From contig VBJR01000024.1 of NCBI GenBank assembly GCA_005880175.1, positions 1 to 21,630 of the forward strand: a stretch of DNA of 21,630 bases, in the 5' to 3' direction. The DNA is from Chloroflexota bacterium (GTDB lineage Bacteria > Chloroflexota > Dormibacteria > Dormibacterales > Dormibacteraceae). Made by a program: the position numbers and the translations under genes. Below, one piece after another: positions 18,688 to 21,630 of the stretch. The number at the start of each line of letters is the position of its first letter. Positions within the stretch are counted from its first letter, which is position 1. The notes under the pieces were generated by a model, which saw nothing but the letters and a program-made list of their open reading frames with translations, searched no databases and was not told the DNA's origin.

Positions 18688-19973
18688 CCGACGACACGTC
18701 CAACGCGCCCGCCCCGAAGGCGGACGCCCAGGCCGCGGCCCCGGCGCAGGCGCCGTCGCCCGTCGAAGCGCTGGTCCTGACGCCGCCGGCCGCCGTACCC
18801 GCGGTCAGTACGCAGCAGGCCGCCGTGTCCACGAAGGTCGACGACGCCACCGCCAGGCAGATCGAGCAGGCGGTCAACGCGTTCGTCGAGGGCCTGGTGT
18901 CCATGGACCCGCACTCGCCCGACTTCCAGCGCAAGGTGGAGTCGGTCAGCCAGATGGGGAACCAGGAGATCCGGCGCTCGGCGGAGGCCTCCAACCGCTT
19001 CCTGGACCGGCCGGCCGCGGCCATGGACCGCGGGCCGCTGGGCGGGAACTCGAAGGTCTCGACGTCCCTGGTGCAGCTCCGCCGCCAGGTCGAGGACCTG
19101 GACCCGACGCGGCAGGGCCTGACCAGCGGGCGTGGCTTCCTCAGCCACCTGCCGTTCGGCAACCGGATGAAGGACTACTTCGCCAAGTACCAGTCGGCGC
19201 AGAGCAACCTGGACGCGATCATCCAGGCCCTGTACCACGGCCAGGAGGAGCTGCAGCGCGACAACGCGGCCATCGAGCAGGAGAAGGTCAACCTCTGGCA
19301 GATGAAGGGCCGCCTCGAGCAGTACGCGTACATGGCCAGCAAGCTGGACGAGGCGCTGGAGGCGCGGGTGAGCACGCTCGAGCTCAGCGACGCCGAGAAG
19401 GCGAAGACGCTGCAGGAAGACGTGCTCTTCTACGTGCGCCAGAAGCGCACCGACGTGCTCACGCAGCTGGCCGTCAACATGCAGGGGTACCTGGCGCTCG
19501 ACCTGGTCCGCAAGAACAACCAGGAGCTGATCAAGGGCGTGGACCGGGCGACGACCACCACGGTCTCGGCCCTGCGCACCGCGGTCATCGTGGCCCAGGC
19601 GCTGACCAACCAGAAGCTGGTGCTGGACCAGATCACCGCGCTGAACACCACCACGAGCAACCTGATCGAGTCCACGTCCGTGCTGCTCCGCGAGCAGACC
19701 GGCCAGGTCTACAGCCAGGCAGCAAGTGCCACGGTGGACGTCCAGAAGCTCCAGACCGCGTTCAACAACATCTACGCGACGATGGACATGATCGACAAGT
19801 TCAAGGTCCAGGCGCTCGACAACATGCGCACGACCGTGAACACGCTCTCCAGCGAGGTCAACAAGGCGCAGGGGTACGTGGACCGGGTGCGGACCGCGGA
19901 GATCGGCCAGGCGCAGGCCTCCAGGCTGACCAGCGGCAGCGGCGACGAGCTGGCGCTGCCGGGAGGCCGGTAG
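18684..19973 (+). CDS. telA: TelA / toxic anion resistance family protein
   Basis: A 429-residue soluble, mostly alpha-helical protein. Residues 1-50 are an Ala/Pro-rich flexible arm. The TelA domain follows: IEQAVNAFVEGLVSMDPHSPDFQRKVESVSQMGNQEI (about 60-98), SLVQLRRQVEDLDPTRQGL, FLSHLPFGNRMKDYFAKYQSAQSNLDAIIQALYHGQEELQRDNAAIEQEKVNLW, and the coiled-coil C-terminal half with YLALDLVRKNNQELIKGVDRATTTTVSALRTAVIVAQALTNQKLVLDQI. These are all core features of the family. TelA proteins were named for tellurite resistance but occur widely near stress and membrane-protein genes, and their biochemical activity is not established. Two XpaC-like membrane proteins follow, a pairing also known from Firmicutes (xpaC-yceH). 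The Thr-rich TTTTV segment and low GC third-position relaxation relative to neighbours are normal for a helical protein. Confidence 0.92.
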   Translation: MTDDTSNAPAPKADAQAAAPAQAPSPVEALVLTPPAAVPAVSTQQAAVSTKVDDATARQIEQAVNAFVEGLVSMDPHSPDFQRKVESVSQMGNQEIRRSAEASNRFLDRPAAAMDRGPLGGNSKVSTSLVQLRRQVEDLDPTRQGLTSGRGFLSHLPFGNRMKDYFAKYQSAQSNLDAIIQALYHGQEELQRDNAAIEQEKVNLWQMKGRLEQYAYMASKLDEALEARVSTLELSDAEKAKTLQEDVLFYVRQKRTDVLTQLAVNMQGYLALDLVRKNNQELIKGVDRATTTTVSALRTAVIVAQALTNQKLVLDQITALNTTTSNLIESTSVLLREQTGQVYSQAASATVDVQKLQTAFNNIYATMDMIDKFKVQALDNMRTTVNTLSSEVNKAQGYVDRVRTAEIGQAQASRLTSGSGDELALPGGR

Positions 19974-20190
19974 CGGCGAACCATGGCGTGGAGACGACGA
20001 CCCAGGTGGCCGGCGTGCTGAGGCGAGGGCCTGACGTGGTGGCGAGCAAGGGCTTCGCCCGAGCGGGTGAGTCGCTCTTCCCGATGCAACAGGCGTGCGA
20101 TACAGACCCGAAGGGATGGACCGGAGGTCCCCCGAACGTCCCGGGCAGGATGGGGGATTCCGGGAGGGGGGGCCTGCCCCCACTGGCTCG
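19974..20190 (+). other. Hairpin-rich non-coding region between telA and the first XpaC-like gene
   Basis: 217 nt without a convincing gene. It contains several compact hairpins: GGGC-TTC-GCCC (about 20050-20060), GGACC-GGA-GGTCC (20118-20130) and GGGGG-CCTG-CCCCC (20168-20181, ending 9 nt before the next ATG). The last can act as a terminator for telA or block ribosome entry on the downstream gene. A GTG-started 68-codon frame (19988-20194) overlaps the next ATG but its Gly/Pro/Arg composition is not protein-like. I found no match to a riboswitch consensus I know. Confidence 0.4.
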
Positions 20191-20829
20191 ATGACGGGTT
20201 TCCCGCGCTACCTGGTCAGCGCCAAGAACCTGATCGGCTGCGGCCTGGCCCTGGTGGGCCTGGTGCTGCACCTGTTCGGTCTGCTCGGGCAGTTCCCGAT
20301 CTGGGTGCTGGTCGTGGTCGCGCTGTACGCGGCCGGTGCCCTGGCCGGGCCCCGCCGCCGGCCCAAGGTGGCGAAGGACACGTTCGACCCGCAGGAGATC
20401 CGGCGCTCCCTGGACCACGCGTACCAGATGACGCACGGCCGGCTGCCGGCCGACTCGCAGTCGAGGGTGGCGCACATCCGGGCCGAGGTGCTGGAGCTGC
20501 TGCCCCACGCGGCCGAGTTCCCGCCCGGCTCGCAGGACCTGTACGTGCTGCGCCGGATGGCGGTGGACTACCTGCCGACCACGATCGAGGCGTACCTCGC
20601 GCTGCCGGCCACGTACGCGGCCGAGCGGGTGGTGCAGGGCGGCAAGACGCCGCTCCAGGTGATGAACGAGCAGCTGGAGCTGCTCGACGCCCAGATGGTC
20701 GAGATCGCCGAGGCCGTCCACCGCCGGGACACCGACCGCCTCCTCGCCAACGGCATCTTCCTGGAGGAGCGGTTCGGCCGGAACGCCGGCGGGCTGGCGC
20801 CCCCGCCGGGCCCGCAGGGAACGCCGTGA
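20191..20829 (+). CDS. XpaC-like membrane protein, paralogue 1
   Basis: A 212-residue protein from ATG 20191. Residues 10-60 form two membrane helices (NLIGCGLALVGLVLHLFGLLG; FPIWVLVVVALYAAGALAG) followed by a basic RRRP stop. The cytoplasmic helical part includes IRRSLDHAYQMTHG, FPPGSQDLYVLRRMAVDYLPTTIEAYLALP, GKTPLQVMNEQLELLDAQMVEIAEAV and LLANGIFLEERFG. The DYLPTTIEAYL segment and architecture resemble XpaC (5-bromo-4-chloroindolyl phosphate hydrolysis protein) and its TelA-linked relatives. The second half is clearly paralogous to the next gene. No SD is at the right distance; the G-rich 20161-20172 run is 18 nt or more away and lies in a hairpin. Function is unknown; it probably works with TelA at the membrane. 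Confidence 0.78.
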   Translation: MTGFPRYLVSAKNLIGCGLALVGLVLHLFGLLGQFPIWVLVVVALYAAGALAGPRRRPKVAKDTFDPQEIRRSLDHAYQMTHGRLPADSQSRVAHIRAEVLELLPHAAEFPPGSQDLYVLRRMAVDYLPTTIEAYLALPATYAAERVVQGGKTPLQVMNEQLELLDAQMVEIAEAVHRRDTDRLLANGIFLEERFGRNAGGLAPPPGPQGTP

Positions 20830-20952
20830 CTTTCGAGAATCGACGGTGCACCTGGGCAGAATTGCTGCCAAGATAGGGAGAATCGCAAGGAATCGAGGGA
20901 TGGCGATGAGTCGAGGAGCGCAGCGAGGGTCGGGAGTCAGGAGGTCGGGATC
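20830..20952 (+). other. Intergenic region between the two XpaC-like genes
   Basis: 123 nt, noticeably richer in A than its surroundings (gaatcgcaaggaatcgag region). No gene or clear -10/-35 pair. The SD AGGAGG at 20939-20944, 8 nt before GTG 20953, is strong and decides the GTG start. Confidence 0.5.
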
Positions 20953-21588
20953 GTGCCGATAGCGGTCCTGGCGCTGCTCGGTCTCCTGGCGGTGATGATG
21001 AGCCCGCCCGCGTGGGTGGTGTACCTGTTCCTGTTCTGCGGCGGACTGTGGCTGCTGTTCGGAGGCCGCGGGCGTGCCCGCCGCCGCCACGAGCGGCGCG
21101 CGCGGCGCCGGGCCCAGTGGGCCCAGCCCACGATCGACCAGGTGCCCGGCCAGCCGCCGCCGATGCCGGTGCCCCCGCCGCTCCCGCCGCCGCCCCAGCC
21201 GGTCGTCAACCTCAACCGGCTGCCGCCGGAGGCCGAGAAGCAGGCGGACCGCATCCGCCGCAAGGCCGCGGTGCTGGGCCAGCACCCGGACCGCTTCCCG
21301 ATCGGCTCCAGGGATCTCTACACCGTCCAGCAGACGTCCGCGGAGTACCTGCCGTCGACGGTGAACACGTACCTCGAGGTGCCGACCTGGTCGGTGGAGA
21401 CGCCCACGCCGGACGGCCGCACGCCGGCCCAGATCCTGACCAGCCAGCTCGACCTGCTGGAGGGCAAGCTGGACGAGATCGCCGAGTCGGTCCGGAAGCA
21501 GCGCGTGGACAACCTGCTGGCCAACGAGCGCTTCCTGGAGCAGCACTTCGGCAAACCGGATCCCGAGGAGCTGACGATCCCGCGCTGA
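20953..21588 (+). CDS. XpaC-like membrane protein, paralogue 2
   Basis: A 211-residue protein from GTG 20953 behind AGGAGG. Residues 1-38 are two short membrane helices (PIAVLALLGLLAVMM; WVVYLFLFCGGLWLLFGG), then a strongly basic RARRRHERRARRR stretch and a proline-rich linker (about 67-84) with repeated PPP/PPLPPPP. The C-terminal domain FPIGSRDLYTVQQTSAEYLPSTVNTYLEVP...GRTPAQILTSQLDLLEGKLDEIAESVRKQRVDNLLANERFLEQHFG aligns almost gap-free with paralogue 1 (shared GS-DLY, YLP-T---YL--P, G-TP-Q----QL-LL, EIAE-V, LLAN--FLE--FG). The proline linker is unique to this copy and separates membrane anchor from the helical domain. Same presumed TelA-linked role; molecular function unknown. Confidence 0.82.
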   Translation: MPIAVLALLGLLAVMMSPPAWVVYLFLFCGGLWLLFGGRGRARRRHERRARRRAQWAQPTIDQVPGQPPPMPVPPPLPPPPQPVVNLNRLPPEAEKQADRIRRKAAVLGQHPDRFPIGSRDLYTVQQTSAEYLPSTVNTYLEVPTWSVETPTPDGRTPAQILTSQLDLLEGKLDEIAESVRKQRVDNLLANERFLEQHFGKPDPEELTIPR

Positions 21589-21594
21589 CCGGCC

Positions 21595-21615
21595 GGACCG
21601 CGCCGCCGCCGGTCC
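21595..21615 (+). terminator. Hairpin after the second XpaC-like gene
   Basis: GGACCG (21595-21600) and CGGTCC (21610-21615) form a 6-bp stem over a 9-nt loop, starting 7 nt after the stop. No T tract. Confidence 0.4.
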
Positions 21616-21620
21616 CCGGA

Positions 21621-21626
21621 TACACT
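21621..21626 (+). promoter_or_regulatory. -10 box TACACT at the window edge
   Basis: TACACT fits TANNNT. By the 6-9 nt spacing seen for other genes here, a leaderless gene would start just beyond the window end, at about position 21633-21636. Confidence 0.35.
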
Positions 21627-21630
21627 TCTC

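Noticed and set aside
19974..20190. Known riboswitch classes (yybP-ykoY manganese, c-di-GMP, ydaO c-di-AMP, cobalamin, fluoride)
   Set aside because: I looked for their conserved cores by eye and found none convincingly; only generic hairpins are present.
19988..20194. 68-codon ORF between telA and the first XpaC-like gene
   Set aside because: Composition rich in Gly, Pro and Arg, no SD, no family resemblance; the hairpin-rich sequence is more likely non-coding. The ATGA overlap with the next gene alone is weak evidence.
21170..21200. Proline-codon run in XpaC-like paralogue 2 as a DNA repeat element
   Set aside because: The CCG/CCC repetition is explained by a coding proline-rich linker between membrane anchor and helical domain.

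Overview
The window is very GC-rich, gene-dense bacterial chromosome with no mobile element, CRISPR array, rRNA or tRNA that I can see. The gene content (LLM-class flavin enzymes, a proteobacterial/archaeal-style System I cytochrome c maturation operon, L25/CTC, RarA, a DtxR regulator, TelA/XpaC-type proteins), frequent GTG starts and several TANNNT -10 boxes sitting 6-9 nt before the start codon suggest a soil-type member of the Actinobacteriota/Chloroflexota/Dormibacterota side of the tree. The exact phylum is inference and is not settled by anything here.

Layout. 1-438: the cut-off start of a WYL/YafY-type regulator (minus) and a divergent 62-codon ORF. 605-2129: a secreted phosphoesterase (acid phosphatase/phospholipase C family) broken by an internal deletion and frame change. 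A strong hairpin terminator (2156-2186) follows. 2218-3467: ribosomal protein L25 and a minimal MscS channel. 3408-5275 (minus): a nucleoside diphosphate kinase-like protein and the AAA+ ATPase RarA, whose C-terminus is frameshifted by another apparent deletion. 5326-7232: histidine phosphatase and GH1 beta-glycosidase. 7246-7653 (minus): small lipoprotein.

7680-14765 is one tightly packed operon of ten genes: an LLM-class oxidoreductase, a TlpA/CcmG thioredoxin, CcmE, CcmF, a 24-residue membrane peptide, CcmA, CcmB, CcmC, CcmD and an FAD/NAD(P) reductase. Most neighbours overlap as NTGA, and the last one apparently as CTGA, implying a CTG start. The operon would export haem (CcmABCD), carry it on CcmE (here of the Cys-ligand type) and attach it to apocytochrome c (CcmF), with CcmG supplying reductant. 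No CcmH/CcmI is present; the 24-residue peptide resembles the N-terminal anchor of a CcmI-like protein.

14734-21588: a CoA-type Nudix hydrolase (minus), a 115-residue unknown protein, a DtxR/MntR-type metalloregulator followed directly by a short LLM-like protein, a pyrimidine-nucleoside phosphorylase, then a TelA-family protein and two tandem paralogous membrane proteins related to XpaC.

The most notable patterns are (i) three genes in the first 8.5 kb that each lack about 30 residues relative to their families (two out of frame, one in frame), which looks either like an assembly fault or a shared deletion process; (ii) a recurrent leaderless-promoter arrangement, including a divergent pair whose -10 boxes overlap; (iii) the unusual ccm operon with a CTG start, a Cys-type CcmE and a CcmI-anchor-like micropeptide; and (iv) the telA-xpaC-xpaC cluster with a hairpin-rich non-coding stretch inside it. 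There is no gene-free stretch longer than 300 bases; the larger gaps (439-604, 15709-15957, 19974-20190, 17191-17317, 20830-20952) are described below.
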